From Sphingobacterium micropteri (lineage in GTDB: Bacteria > Bacteroidota > Bacteroidia > Sphingobacteriales > Sphingobacteriaceae): a stretch of DNA of 64,000 bases. Of the stretch, positions 44,171 to 54,276 are shown in pieces. Made by a program: the position numbers and the translations under genes. Location of the stretch: positions 186,001-250,000 of the forward strand of contig NZ_JACOIK010000003.1 of NCBI RefSeq assembly GCF_014692515.1, given 5' to 3'. Within the stretch, counting starts at the first letter, position 1. Each line of letters opens with the position of its first letter. Under the pieces are notes generated by a model. It made no database searches. It was given only the letters and a program-made list of their open reading frames with translations, and was not told the origin of the DNA.

Positions 44171-44848
44171 CTATAAATTAATTTTTTGAACCTGCGTATA
44201 ATACAGTTCTCCGGAAGCAGTGGATTTTACACCTATCCGTATGAAAATGTATCCTAGACTACTTAGGGTCGCTGGAATCTCGGCCGTTATACTATTTGTT
44301 CCGTCTATCGTAATGTCGGCAGCAGGTATCGAGGTTTTATGGTCATGGCGGACATCATCGATTAGCATATTTTTGCCAAAGTAGATATTTACATTGTCTA
44401 AAGTCGCAGTTTCTGCCACTTTGTTTAATGTGAAGTCCGCCGTAACCGTGCCATCATTCTGTTGGATACTGCTATTGCTCACTGTAAAATAGGGTTGTAC
44501 CGGGACGTCTATTTCGGTATGCCCGTTTACCTGAATGACAAGGGTATCCGTCAATTCTGGAAGCCAAGGGGAATTGGCCTTGCGTACTAATTTGTATTCG
44601 CCGTCAAATAAAACAGCAGAGAAAGTGCCGTCGTGTGCGATGTGGATCGGAAACTGTGCACTTAGTTCCTGTCCGTCGTCCCATAGTTCAAGCTGTGGGC
44701 CGTTTGTACGGACACCGACAGGTTCGCCATTATAGACGACTCTACCGCTTAGCGTAGACGTGGGTTCCGAAAAATTATCGTATTCGCAACCTGTAAATAT
44801 GCAGGTTGTTACTGTAAGTAGTATTAAAATGGATGTTTTTATTTTCAT
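44171..44848 (-). CDS. DUF3823-like surface lipoprotein
   Basis: A 225-residue lipoprotein; C21 follows IFTGC. The first half is an Ig/carboxypeptidase-regulatory-like sandwich (TLSGRVVYNGEPVGVRTNGP, FDGEYKLVRKANSPWLP). The second (about 125-225) is another sandwich (YFTVSNSSIQQNDGTVTADF). The length, layout and place directly behind susD match the DUF3823 family encoded in many Sus-type operons, thought to be accessory glycan-binding or assembly proteins of the outer membrane. No catalytic motif is seen. The gene lies 12 bases after susD and 25 before the GH2 gene. Confidence 0.82.
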   Translation of the reverse strand: MKIKTSILILLTVTTCIFTGCEYDNFSEPTSTLSGRVVYNGEPVGVRTNGPQLELWDDGQELSAQFPIHIAHDGTFSAVLFDGEYKLVRKANSPWLPELTDTLVIQVNGHTEIDVPVQPYFTVSNSSIQQNDGTVTADFTLNKVAETATLDNVNIYFGKNMLIDDVRHDHKTSIPAADITIDGTNSITAEIPATLSSLGYIFIRIGVKSTASGELYYTQVQKINL

Positions 44849-44860
44849 GACTTTCTAGAA

Positions 44861-46717
44861 TTAATGAAATGGATTTCTAACCAATTTCGGGTTATTATTC
44901 AACACAGCTTGGTCAATGGACGAATAATAGTTTGCCATGCGGAAAAGACGCGCTCTACGAAACCGTGCGGGTCGGATCGTCTCGAAAATGTACTTTCCAT
45001 GATCTGGATGACCGGGACGTACGATAAGGTAGCTATACAATCCGCGTACGACGGCATTTGGACCACTTTCTGAGCCGTTCCAAACCTGATGCGCAATCCG
45101 CCATCTTTTTAAATCGAAAAAGCGGTGATCTTCAAAGGCGAGTTCTACCCGACGCTCATTGCGGATGATATCCGTAGTCAGTTGTTGTATGCTATTAGGT
45201 TCAAACCCAGCGCGTTCCCGTAAAGTGTTCATATAATCTACAGCGTTAGCCTCGCCCAGTTCAAAAGCAGCTTCTGCCGCATTCAAGTAGATTTCGCCCA
45301 TACGGAACCAGGGCCACCAATTTTCTGCGGCTATACCTCTAGCACTGGCACCAGCAGCATCACTCACAAACTTACGGATGTAAAATCCCGTATTACTAAC
45401 GTCTTGTGCATTGTCAGACGGACCGTCAAATCCGGTCCATAATACCTGTCGTTTTGTGCCGCCGTCGTCATATTCAAACTGATCACCTAAGCGCGCGGAG
45501 GTGCGGAACTGGTAGCGTCCATTCTCCCAGACAGCAACACCAGCCTGCATACTTACTTCACGGCCTTTGAACGTTGCTCCGGGGTATACGACGGTTCCTG
45601 CTAAACGAGGGTCTTTGTCTGCGAATAAATCTGCAGGATGTTCGTAACGGATATAATCTCCCGAGCCGTCTTTAATGCGTAAGGAACCTTTGCTGCCATC
45701 TAAATAATCGAAACTTTCGACGAAGCTTAACGACGGTGTCAAGGTAGATGACGACTCGTTGTCTTCTGTGAAACTTTTTACGATGTTGTCATACGTAAAC
45801 CAATGGGATTTTACACCTTGTTTAAAATCTTTGGCGAAGATTACCTCCGTCGTCGATTTGGTATTGAGCATATCATAAAAATTTGCTCCTTTATCGCTGT
45901 TGGCATCATAGAGACTATAGGTGGAATTGCTTAAGATTGCTTTTGAAGCAGTAAGTGATTTTGTATAATAATCATTAGCCATCGATGCCGGAATGCCAAC
46001 CTCGCCGCCCGGAGTGGATATTGGAGAGCCCATTAGCGCATTGTATTTCGAAATAGAACCGGCGTAAAGCATAGCTCTACTTTGTAGGGCCAGAGCTGTT
46101 ACGGTGTTAGCACGTGTCCTGCTACCACTGTTCAAGGCTAAATTATCCTTAATGTCCTCTAATTCATCGAATACAAAATCATAGATTTCATGTTCTTTAG
46201 AACGCGGTATTTGTAAATAAGTAGGGTCGCCTCCGAAGTCGTAAATCAACTGTTCGGTAACTAAGGGAACGCCTCCCATTCTTTTTACAAGTTCAAAATA
46301 AACGAAGGCTCGTATAAAACGCAGTTCTGCTATGAAAAGTTCCTTTTGTTCCGGTTCGATACTTACGGAATGTTCCTCAATATTCTCCAAGGAAAGGTTA
46401 ATATCCCGGATTAGTGCATAGTCCCAATAGCGGCCGTAATCATCCCCATATTGGAAATCATTTCGCCAGTTTTGGTCTCGGTGACCGGACCACATCGCAT
46501 CGTCGATCTCCGACATGCCTCCTGTATTGAACACACCGTGTAATTGCGGAAGGCGATCATAATAGTTGGCTAATAGAGAAGTGAGCAATACAGGGTCGTT
46601 CCATAATTGTTCATCTGTAATAATGTCTTTTGGATCACGATGCAACCAATCCTCATGTTTGCAACCTGCTGTGAGAAGCAGGGTCATCAAAGATATTGTA
46701 ATAAATATATTTTTCAT
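44861..46717 (-). CDS. SusD-family glycan-binding lipoprotein
   Basis: A 618-residue surface lipoprotein with C19 after LLLTAGC. Family features are ALIRDINLSLENIEEHS, RFIRAFVYFELVKRMGGVPL, ALALQSRAMLYAGSISKYN and ELAFEDHRFFDLKRWRIAHQ. The C-terminus differs from the other SusD proteins here: it ends LNNNPKLVRNPFH and carries an insertion around ALTPSLSFVESF (about 315-330). It follows susC by ten bases and precedes the DUF3823-like gene by 12, so the four genes SusC-SusD-DUF3823-GH2 form one operon. Confidence 0.95.
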   Translation of the reverse strand: MKNIFITISLMTLLLTAGCKHEDWLHRDPKDIITDEQLWNDPVLLTSLLANYYDRLPQLHGVFNTGGMSEIDDAMWSGHRDQNWRNDFQYGDDYGRYWDYALIRDINLSLENIEEHSVSIEPEQKELFIAELRFIRAFVYFELVKRMGGVPLVTEQLIYDFGGDPTYLQIPRSKEHEIYDFVFDELEDIKDNLALNSGSRTRANTVTALALQSRAMLYAGSISKYNALMGSPISTPGGEVGIPASMANDYYTKSLTASKAILSNSTYSLYDANSDKGANFYDMLNTKSTTEVIFAKDFKQGVKSHWFTYDNIVKSFTEDNESSSTLTPSLSFVESFDYLDGSKGSLRIKDGSGDYIRYEHPADLFADKDPRLAGTVVYPGATFKGREVSMQAGVAVWENGRYQFRTSARLGDQFEYDDGGTKRQVLWTGFDGPSDNAQDVSNTGFYIRKFVSDAAGASARGIAAENWWPWFRMGEIYLNAAEAAFELGEANAVDYMNTLRERAGFEPNSIQQLTTDIIRNERRVELAFEDHRFFDLKRWRIAHQVWNGSESGPNAVVRGLYSYLIVRPGHPDHGKYIFETIRPARFRRARLFRMANYYSSIDQAVLNNNPKLVRNPFH

Positions 46718-46727
46718 GTCTTATACG

Positions 46728-49700
46728 TTAGAATGTGAAGTTAAAACCGACTAAGAAAGTACGCTGTTGGGGATATACTACAGCTGCAGGTGCTTCTATT
46801 TCAGGGTCGATCTGAAATTTTCCTACATTGTCGAACGAGAATAAATTGGAGCCTCGTACATATACTCGGATTTTATTAGCTTTTATTTTCGTTAAAATCG
46901 GACTAGGCAAGCTGTACCCAAGTTCTAAATTACGTACACGCAGGTACCGGACATTGGTGAGCCAAAAATCACTGTTTCTAGCGTTAGGTCCAGAATGGCC
47001 TTCGCGGATAGCAGGATAATATCCTGAAATCCACTCGCTATTTGGATCATAGGGATCTTCACGATGCCAACGATCTTCTAACAGATAAGCGGGTGAATTT
47101 CCACCGCCATGGAAAGCATTTCGTAACTCGTAATCTTGGTTCCAAGATTGTATGGACCCACCGGAAAAATCGATATTTAGGTCGACACCTTTGTAGTCTA
47201 ATCCGATACGCCCCCCGAAACTCATCATTGGTGCCCATCCTGTCGGATAGCCGATAGGGCGCTCGTCTAAGCCATTGATGATCCCATCGCCATTCACATC
47301 TTTATAGATGAAATCGCCTGGAAGCTGGCTAGCATTGTTTTGACCATCGTTATCTATCGGGTGGTTACGAATTTCTTCTTCGGATTGAAAGCGGCCTACT
47401 ACTTGATATCCCCACCAAACGCCTCCCCAACGGTCTTCCGCAGAATTTCGGTATTCGTTCCAGAAGTTATCGAAACGCGGTTTATAAGTTTCGATACTTC
47501 GATATCGAGAGAAGGTGAAGTTTCCGCTCACCACATAATTTAATTCGCCTACGCGATCTTGATAGGTAATGATACCTTCGGCACCGTAGTAACCGTTTTT
47601 GTTCAGGTTCTCGTTTGGCAATCCGTAGCCTACTTCACTCGGTAACAGGACATCATAGCGTGCTGCCGGAGCTCCTGTTCGGATAATCTTAAAAAGATCG
47701 GCTGTTACCGTTAGTCTCGACTGTAGCATAGCGAGATCAAGACCGATATTATAGTTTGTATTTTTTACCCAAGAAAGATTAGTTACTGGCAATCCGCGAG
47801 GACGTAAACCATTCACATACTCGCCATCAAGAACAGCACTTCCCTGATTCCAATTATACCCGCTTAAGAAACCAAACATGTTCACACCCTGTTCAAGTCC
47901 TGTCTGTCCGACAGATGCCCTGATCTTGAGATCGTCAATGGTATTTTTTAGGGACTCAAAGAAGGTTTCGTCTGATATGCGCCAACCTAAAGATACTCCT
48001 GGGAAGAACCCCCAGTATTTCCCAGGCGCATAAAGGTAGGAAGCATCATAGCGTCCTAACGCTTCGACGAGATATTTACCTTTATAATTATAGTTTACAC
48101 GACCGATATAGCCAGCGCGTGCTTCATAATTCCATCGATCGTTAAACGAGTTCATTTCATCAAATTGCATCAATGGAAGATAATTATTGCTTGGGTTGGA
48201 TCCCATCTCCAAGTAGTTGCGATCGTAATCAGACCGTTCATATCCGAAGGTAGCAGAAAGGGCGTGATCGCCGAACGTTTTGTTATAATCTAATTGGAAT
48301 TGCGCATATCGGTTAACGACTTCGCGCTCTGTTTGGTAGCGCCAGCGGGAGTCTGTACCATGACTACGACGATACGCGTCATTTTCGTAAGTGTACACGT
48401 CATACGTATATTGAAATCCATCAAATTTATTGTTCGTGTAATTATAGGATACTGTACTCTTGGCCGACAGACCGAAATCAAATTTGTATTGTGCATAGAG
48501 GTTGATATTGGCATTGCGGTACAAGTTGTCTTTGTAGCCAGCGATATCCCTACTAAAAATAGCCGGGTTATAAGCAAAATCATGTGTATGATTTGGGTAT
48601 TCCGGGTTGTCGTTTGCGTAAGGACCGACGACAGGACGATTTTTAAAAATAGCTAAGATAGAAGAAAAATAGCCGTCACCTCCCGGTAAACCGACATCTT
48701 CACTTTTCTCTTGTCGTCCAGAGATTTGCGAACCGATCGTTAATCCTTTCAAAACGGTTGCTTCCATATTGGCCTGTAAATTGGTTCGGTTATATTGGAA
48801 ATCTCGGATCATAGCTTCTTGGTCAGTGCGGCCTATAGAAAGAAAATAATTTGATTTCTCCGATCCACCATTGAGATTAGCATTGATATAGCGCTGTGGA
48901 ATATTTTTGCGGACCACCATATCGTAATAATCGTATCCCTGATAACCAGGCTCTGTGCCTGCTTGCCATTTCGCGTATTCTTCGGGGCTATAGACCTCCG
49001 CAGGATTTCTTCTCTCATTTTGTGCGGTTTCTATCTTTCCCCTTACATACTGTGCGGCATTAGCCAGAGTAGGAAATCGAGTAAGGTTTTGCCAGCCAAA
49101 ATAGCCATTGACGTTTACGCGGGTCGTTTCACCTTTTGTACCTTTTTTTGTTGTTACCAATACAACGCCATTTGCTGCCCGCAAGCCATAGACGGCAGCA
49201 GAAGCATCTTTCAATATGGAGATGCTTTCGATATCTTCTGGATTAAGGGCGTTGAATGCATCTGCTCCTGAAACTTCTGTCGAACCGACCCAGTCGTTAC
49301 CAGAAGCTCCACCATAAGGAATTCCGTCGATCACGTATAAAGGAGTGCCCATATTCCGAATCTCAATGGCAGCTCCTTTTCCGGGACGGGCATCTTTTGC
49401 CCGTACAGAGATACCCTGTACTTTCCCCGCAAGTGCCCCGGCCATTGTGGTGGAAGAGGAGCGAACGATATCCTCTGATTTGATATCGCTTACCGCACCG
49501 GTCACATTTCGACGGGATTGTGTACCATAGCCCACTACGATTACATCATCTAAAAATTGATCATCACTGTCCAAACGAATACTGAAATTTGTTCTTCCGG
49601 CGATAGAGACCGTTTGCGATTTATATCCTATGTAGGAAATAAGCAGTGAATCGCCTTGTCCCGTAAATTTAAATCGTCCTGAAGCATCGGTGGTGGTTCC

Positions 49701-49850
49701 GTTTGATGTACCCTTAATAAGTACACTGGCACCGGATATGGGATCGTTGTTATTATTTACGACACTCCCCGTAAATGTTTGCTGTCCATGCACAAATAAT
49801 GGTAGCATCCATATTAGTACATGTAAAAGAATAGGTTTAAAATTTACCAT
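46728..49850 (-). CDS. SusC-family TonB-dependent transporter
   Basis: A 1040-residue outer-membrane transporter with a signal peptide (about 1-22, ending FVHGQ) and a CarboxypepD_reg-like domain (FTGSVVNNNNDPISGASVLI). The SusC box is LDDVIVVGYGTQSRRNVTGA. The plug has ILKDASAAVYGLRAANGVVL, where the usual Thr/Ile before Tyr is shortened. The barrel ends FLVGFNFTF. It is the first gene of the third Sus operon, about 200 bases downstream of an HTCS on the same strand and behind a good predicted promoter. The enzymes in the same run suggest arabinogalactan oligosaccharides as cargo. Confidence 0.95.
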   Translation of the reverse strand: MVNFKPILLHVLIWMLPLFVHGQQTFTGSVVNNNNDPISGASVLIKGTSNGTTTDASGRFKFTGQGDSLLISYIGYKSQTVSIAGRTNFSIRLDSDDQFLDDVIVVGYGTQSRRNVTGAVSDIKSEDIVRSSSTTMAGALAGKVQGISVRAKDARPGKGAAIEIRNMGTPLYVIDGIPYGGASGNDWVGSTEVSGADAFNALNPEDIESISILKDASAAVYGLRAANGVVLVTTKKGTKGETTRVNVNGYFGWQNLTRFPTLANAAQYVRGKIETAQNERRNPAEVYSPEEYAKWQAGTEPGYQGYDYYDMVVRKNIPQRYINANLNGGSEKSNYFLSIGRTDQEAMIRDFQYNRTNLQANMEATVLKGLTIGSQISGRQEKSEDVGLPGGDGYFSSILAIFKNRPVVGPYANDNPEYPNHTHDFAYNPAIFSRDIAGYKDNLYRNANINLYAQYKFDFGLSAKSTVSYNYTNNKFDGFQYTYDVYTYENDAYRRSHGTDSRWRYQTEREVVNRYAQFQLDYNKTFGDHALSATFGYERSDYDRNYLEMGSNPSNNYLPLMQFDEMNSFNDRWNYEARAGYIGRVNYNYKGKYLVEALGRYDASYLYAPGKYWGFFPGVSLGWRISDETFFESLKNTIDDLKIRASVGQTGLEQGVNMFGFLSGYNWNQGSAVLDGEYVNGLRPRGLPVTNLSWVKNTNYNIGLDLAMLQSRLTVTADLFKIIRTGAPAARYDVLLPSEVGYGLPNENLNKNGYYGAEGIITYQDRVGELNYVVSGNFTFSRYRSIETYKPRFDNFWNEYRNSAEDRWGGVWWGYQVVGRFQSEEEIRNHPIDNDGQNNASQLPGDFIYKDVNGDGIINGLDERPIGYPTGWAPMMSFGGRIGLDYKGVDLNIDFSGGSIQSWNQDYELRNAFHGGGNSPAYLLEDRWHREDPYDPNSEWISGYYPAIREGHSGPNARNSDFWLTNVRYLRVRNLELGYSLPSPILTKIKANKIRVYVRGSNLFSFDNVGKFQIDPEIEAPAAVVYPQQRTFLVGFNFTF

Positions 49851-49944
49851 AATATGTAGTTTTGTTAATTATTTTGCGGTTCAATAGCTAATAAAGAAAC
49901 ATGGAATGTATAAGAAGCTTATTTTCTCCAGTGTAGATTATTAT

Positions 49945-49973
49945 CAAATTTATAATTGAAAACGCACTTCAAA
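49945..49973 (-). promoter_or_regulatory. Predicted promoter of the SusC-SusD-DUF3823-GH2 operon
   Basis: On the minus strand TTTG (49973-49970) precedes, after 17 bases, a perfect TAAATTTG -7 box (49952-49945). Initiation would give a leader of about 90 bases before susC. Confidence 0.5.
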
Positions 49974-50048
49974 CATAACAGATTATCGACTTATGGGACA
50001 TATATAAATCCGTCAGATTTCGATAGTATTTTCGTCAAAATATTGGTT

Positions 50049-53000
50049 TTATTTGCTTTCTGAGGCGTTTTTTAGATATTCGGAAGGTAGTAGGCCAAAT
50101 TCCTCTTTGAAACATTGGCGGAAGTAAATAGTACTATGTATCCCCACCATAAAGGAAGCTTCAGTAATATTGTATCGGCCGGATTGAAGCAGGGTGGCAG
50201 CTTTTTGAATACGTATCTTACGAACCAGCTGATTGATGTTTTTTCCGGTCAATGCTTTGAGTTTTCGATACAGTGTCGATTGGCTCATATTCATTTTTTC
50301 CGCTAGCTTGGCGGCATCTAATACATCATCCTGCATGTAGCGTTCTACGATTTCTACAAATTCCTGAACGAAGGTATTTTCCTTCCAAAGGTCGGTATCC
50401 AGTTCATTCGTAGGTTTCTCTGTCTTTGAAGGTAGTTTCTGCAACACATAGTTGTGGATATTCTTTCGATTGGATAAAATATTTTCAATGCGTTTATGCA
50501 ACAAAGCCGGATGTACAGGCTTAATTAAATATGAATCTACGCCTAGCTCATATCCTCGTTGTCGGTCTATCTCCTGATCTTTTGCTGTAAATAGAATAAT
50601 CGGAATATGGCTGGTGGAACGATTTTCCTTGAGCTTCCCGACCATTTCAAATCCATCTAGACCCGTCATCATCACATCGCTGATAATAAGATCTGGGATA
50701 TGTTTGGTTGCGGCATCCAAGCCTTGGATGCCGTTGTCTGCCAAGAGGACGGTATAATGTGTTTCTAAAGAAGCGACTATATAATTTCTTAAATCGACAT
50801 CGTCCTCCACGATTAAGATAACCGGTTGTGAATCTTCATTTTCCAAATGGATAGTATCATCAGCCATTTTCTCTTGTTGAGGTGTAATTGCAATGTGGTT
50901 GGTTAGCAAGCGGACACAAAATTCAGTGCCTTCTCCAGCCTTACTTTTTATATCGATTTTTCCATAATGTACGGCGACCAGTTCCTTGACCATAGCCAGA
51001 CCAATTCCGGTCCCCGGTTGTGCTTGATGATCAATTTGAAAAAAACGATCATAGATGCGTTCCAAATATTCGTCAGGAATGCCACATCCCGTATCTTTTA
51101 CACGCAGCACGGACCAGGTATTGAGCTGATCCTGTTCATACGTTAGCTGTATATCGATCGCACCCGTGTTGGTATATTTGTAGGCGTTAGACAACAGATT
51201 ATCTAAAATAATATGGATAATTTCGGCGTCGAACGTCGTACGTAAATCTGGAGAGGGTAGCTTACAACGTATCTGTAGCGTATCTTTGACGTTCAACTCC
51301 ACATATTTATTAACGAGATCTTGCACCACCTCTCCTAAATAGCCTTCACCGAGTACAAGTGGTTTGTGTCGTGATTCTACTTTTCGGAATTCCAACAATT
51401 GATTGACCAGATTAAACAGACGGTTCGAACTCTTTTGAACCACCTGTACTAATTTTTTTTGTTTTGTGGATAGATTGTTCTCCCGTAGCAGATCGTCCAA
51501 CGGTCCTAAGATAAGCGTGAGTGGCGTCCGCAGTTCGTGTGTGATATTGGTGAAGAAATGCAGGCGTTCTGTTGCAAGCTGCTGCTGTTGTTGATGTTCT
51601 AGTTTTTTTAGTCGTAATTCCCCTTCGGCTTTGATCTTCCGATGATAAAAAAAGATAACGGCAAAAGCAATGCCACTCGCCATTAGGATATAGAGTGCCT
51701 TTGCGTACAAACTAAGGTAGTAGGGTGGCGTAATATTGATCGATAGACGTGTGACATCACCCGACCAGTTTTCATTTTTTAATCGTGCACGTATAAGTAG
51801 GTCGTAGTTTCCGTATGGAATATTTCTGAAATTCAAAACCTGTTCACCTCCGATATTCGTCCAGTCGCTGTCAAAGCCTTGCAGCTGGTAGCTAAATTCC
51901 ATCAGTCCGTGTAAGGCATAATCCGCAGCACTAAATTCTATACTGAAGCTGTTTTCCTGATAAGATAACCGGAGTTGTTGGATGCCATAAGTTTGTTTCT
52001 CCTCCTGTAAAGGAGATTCTCCGCTACGGAAGGTGGTGAACTTTCGAATATGGACGGGGGATATGGGGAGTTGAATAGGTATTTCTTTTGGATCAAAAAA
52101 ACATATCCCATTTTGCATGCCGAAGAAGAGATAATGCTGTTTATTAGTCGCCACACTGCTGTTTTTAAACCCACCTAAAGGGATACCAAAGTCTTGGTCA
52201 TAACTAAAAAAACGGTTGCCTTTTGGCACGTACCGCAGTAGGCCGGCTTTAGTAGAGCACCAAATATTTCCATTTCGATCTTCGGCAATGGCTTGTATAA
52301 ATAGCCAGGCGTTGGGTTTAGGCGGAATAATATTGTTCAATGTGCCGAGCTCTTGTTTTGCGTATTGCACCGCCATACCCTCATTGGTCGCAATCCAGAT
52401 GTTGTTTTCACTGTCCCGGAACAGGTGATTAATGCTGTTGCTTCTAAGTCCGCTATGGGTATCGAAGTGGGCAATCAATGTACGATTTTCGGCAGAAAAC
52501 ACATAAACACCTTGTCCATAAGTTCCCACCCAGATATTCCCAGAACTGTCTTCTACGAGTGAACGCGGAGCGTAGTCACCCAACGATGGTATGTTGATAC
52601 GTAATTTTTCGAACGTTTGGGATAGGGGGTCATAAATGACCAATCCATTTATTGTACCAAGCCAGATCTTTCCGTTTCGATCTTCCAGAATGGCGCGTAC
52701 TTCATTCAATTCTCCATCGAGTTCAATCTTGTACCATTGCTTTGTAGGTGTATGAAACCGAGTGACACCTTTATCGACTAATCCTAGCCATATGTTGTCC
52801 TGTCGATCTTGATAAGCCGTTAGAAAAGTCTGATCGCGTATGTTGTCGGGTGCTTTAACCTCCTCTACAAGATTTTTATCCGCGACCCATCTAAGCAGTC
52901 CAGATCCTTCCGTAATGAACCAGCCTGTATTTTGTCGATCGATAACTATTCCACTAACGACGGCTTTTACATCAGGAAGCGTTTGGAAAAAGGGTGTAAA

Positions 53001-54041
53001 ATGGCTGGCGAAACCCAATCCACTGCCGTATAAGGCTAACCAGACATTTCCAAATTCGTCGGCTATCATATCCTGAACAGAAATGGAATTGCTAATATCA
53101 ACTGAACGTACATTGTCGACGTATAGGAATTCTTGATCTCTATTGTAACGAGGTGTTAAAACATAAACGCGGGAAGGTTCCGTTCCCACCCATATATCCT
53201 CGCCGATTTCCCGAATAGTATGTACAAATGGCTCGTTGGCACTGCCTATTGTAGAATGGAGCGGTACATGCCGAATTTTCTTGTTGTGAGGGGTATACAC
53301 CGCTAGACCTTTTTTTGTACCTATCCAAATGTTATTTCTGCTATCACAAAAAAGTATCTTCACCTCATTGTGGGGGAGAGCGCCAGCTGTATTCTGCGTA
53401 TGGAGATTCTCTAATTTTCCTGTTTTGGCATCAAATATAGAAACACCATGATTTACATGTCCACTATAAAGTTTGCCTTGCTGATCTTGTGCCACGGACC
53501 ATATACTGTTACTCGGCAGGTCAGGGATAGTCTCCGTACCAAAATGTGTAAATGTTTGGGTGGCAATATCAAAACGTTGTATACCTCGGTGATAGGTAGA
53601 TAGCCAAATGTGGCCGTCTATTCCTTTGATCATATCCGTGATATCGTTTGTCGCGATAGCGTTCTGATCGTCGGGATCATGGGTAAAATAAGAAAATACA
53701 CCTTTCTGAATATCAAATATATTGAGTCCGTTAGCTCTCGTACCGATGTATATATGGCCATCATCATATAGCAACTTGTTGATTTCATTGCTGTTGACAG
53801 AAGATCCATCTAATTGCTCCGACTTGTAATAATGCTTGAAGGAGTTGCCGGAAAACCGATTAAGCCCTAATTCGGTAGCTACCCATATAAAACCTTGATC
53901 ATCCTGTACGACACTGAGCGCGTTGATGTTAGATATACCCTGTTCAAGTGAAAGTATTTTGTACTGGTTGGGCTGGGAAAAGGAAATACCCCATCCCAAT
54001 AAAAATAATACCAATAGCAACTGAAACTTTCCCAATATCAT
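50049..54041 (-). CDS. Hybrid two-component system regulator (HTCS)
   Basis: A 1330-residue one-protein sensor and activator. It has a signal peptide (about 1-22), periplasmic propeller repeats (about 25-690; GFIWVATELGLNRF, NIWIGTKKGLAVY), a Y_Y_Y domain (about 700-765) and a membrane segment (about 775-797). The kinase carries H835 in THELRTPLTLILGP and the ATP-lid motif GTGIGLAMVKEL. The receiver has D1122 in IISDVMMTGLDGF, and an AraC HTH lies at the end (STLYRKLKALTGKNINQLV, FRQCFKEEFGLLPSEYL). All phosphotransfer residues are intact. It lies directly upstream of susC on the same strand, with a separate predicted promoter between them, so it most likely controls the SusC-SusD-DUF3823-GH2 operon. 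Confidence 0.95.
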   Translation of the reverse strand: MILGKFQLLLVLFLLGWGISFSQPNQYKILSLEQGISNINALSVVQDDQGFIWVATELGLNRFSGNSFKHYYKSEQLDGSSVNSNEINKLLYDDGHIYIGTRANGLNIFDIQKGVFSYFTHDPDDQNAIATNDITDMIKGIDGHIWLSTYHRGIQRFDIATQTFTHFGTETIPDLPSNSIWSVAQDQQGKLYSGHVNHGVSIFDAKTGKLENLHTQNTAGALPHNEVKILFCDSRNNIWIGTKKGLAVYTPHNKKIRHVPLHSTIGSANEPFVHTIREIGEDIWVGTEPSRVYVLTPRYNRDQEFLYVDNVRSVDISNSISVQDMIADEFGNVWLALYGSGLGFASHFTPFFQTLPDVKAVVSGIVIDRQNTGWFITEGSGLLRWVADKNLVEEVKAPDNIRDQTFLTAYQDRQDNIWLGLVDKGVTRFHTPTKQWYKIELDGELNEVRAILEDRNGKIWLGTINGLVIYDPLSQTFEKLRINIPSLGDYAPRSLVEDSSGNIWVGTYGQGVYVFSAENRTLIAHFDTHSGLRSNSINHLFRDSENNIWIATNEGMAVQYAKQELGTLNNIIPPKPNAWLFIQAIAEDRNGNIWCSTKAGLLRYVPKGNRFFSYDQDFGIPLGGFKNSSVATNKQHYLFFGMQNGICFFDPKEIPIQLPISPVHIRKFTTFRSGESPLQEEKQTYGIQQLRLSYQENSFSIEFSAADYALHGLMEFSYQLQGFDSDWTNIGGEQVLNFRNIPYGNYDLLIRARLKNENWSGDVTRLSINITPPYYLSLYAKALYILMASGIAFAVIFFYHRKIKAEGELRLKKLEHQQQQQLATERLHFFTNITHELRTPLTLILGPLDDLLRENNLSTKQKKLVQVVQKSSNRLFNLVNQLLEFRKVESRHKPLVLGEGYLGEVVQDLVNKYVELNVKDTLQIRCKLPSPDLRTTFDAEIIHIILDNLLSNAYKYTNTGAIDIQLTYEQDQLNTWSVLRVKDTGCGIPDEYLERIYDRFFQIDHQAQPGTGIGLAMVKELVAVHYGKIDIKSKAGEGTEFCVRLLTNHIAITPQQEKMADDTIHLENEDSQPVILIVEDDVDLRNYIVASLETHYTVLLADNGIQGLDAATKHIPDLIISDVMMTGLDGFEMVGKLKENRSTSHIPIILFTAKDQEIDRQRGYELGVDSYLIKPVHPALLHKRIENILSNRKNIHNYVLQKLPSKTEKPTNELDTDLWKENTFVQEFVEIVERYMQDDVLDAAKLAEKMNMSQSTLYRKLKALTGKNINQLVRKIRIQKAATLLQSGRYNITEASFMVGIHSTIYFRQCFKEEFGLLPSEYLKNASESK

Positions 54042-54276
54042 ATGTACGAATGTATATATTATTATTAATTAGCTAAGCGATTTGTAAAAATGTTGATCTG
54101 ACGTTTATTCATAGGCAAAAATTGAGAATTAGAATGGGATTTACAAATTGTTGAGCAAGAAGCTTCTCGAATGAATCTATATTCTTCCATGCGTATGATC
54201 GAGATGATAATGGACGATCCAAACTTTTGGTACGTGAAATAGCGTGGGATGAAGCAGGTTGGCCGAGCGTGAGGCT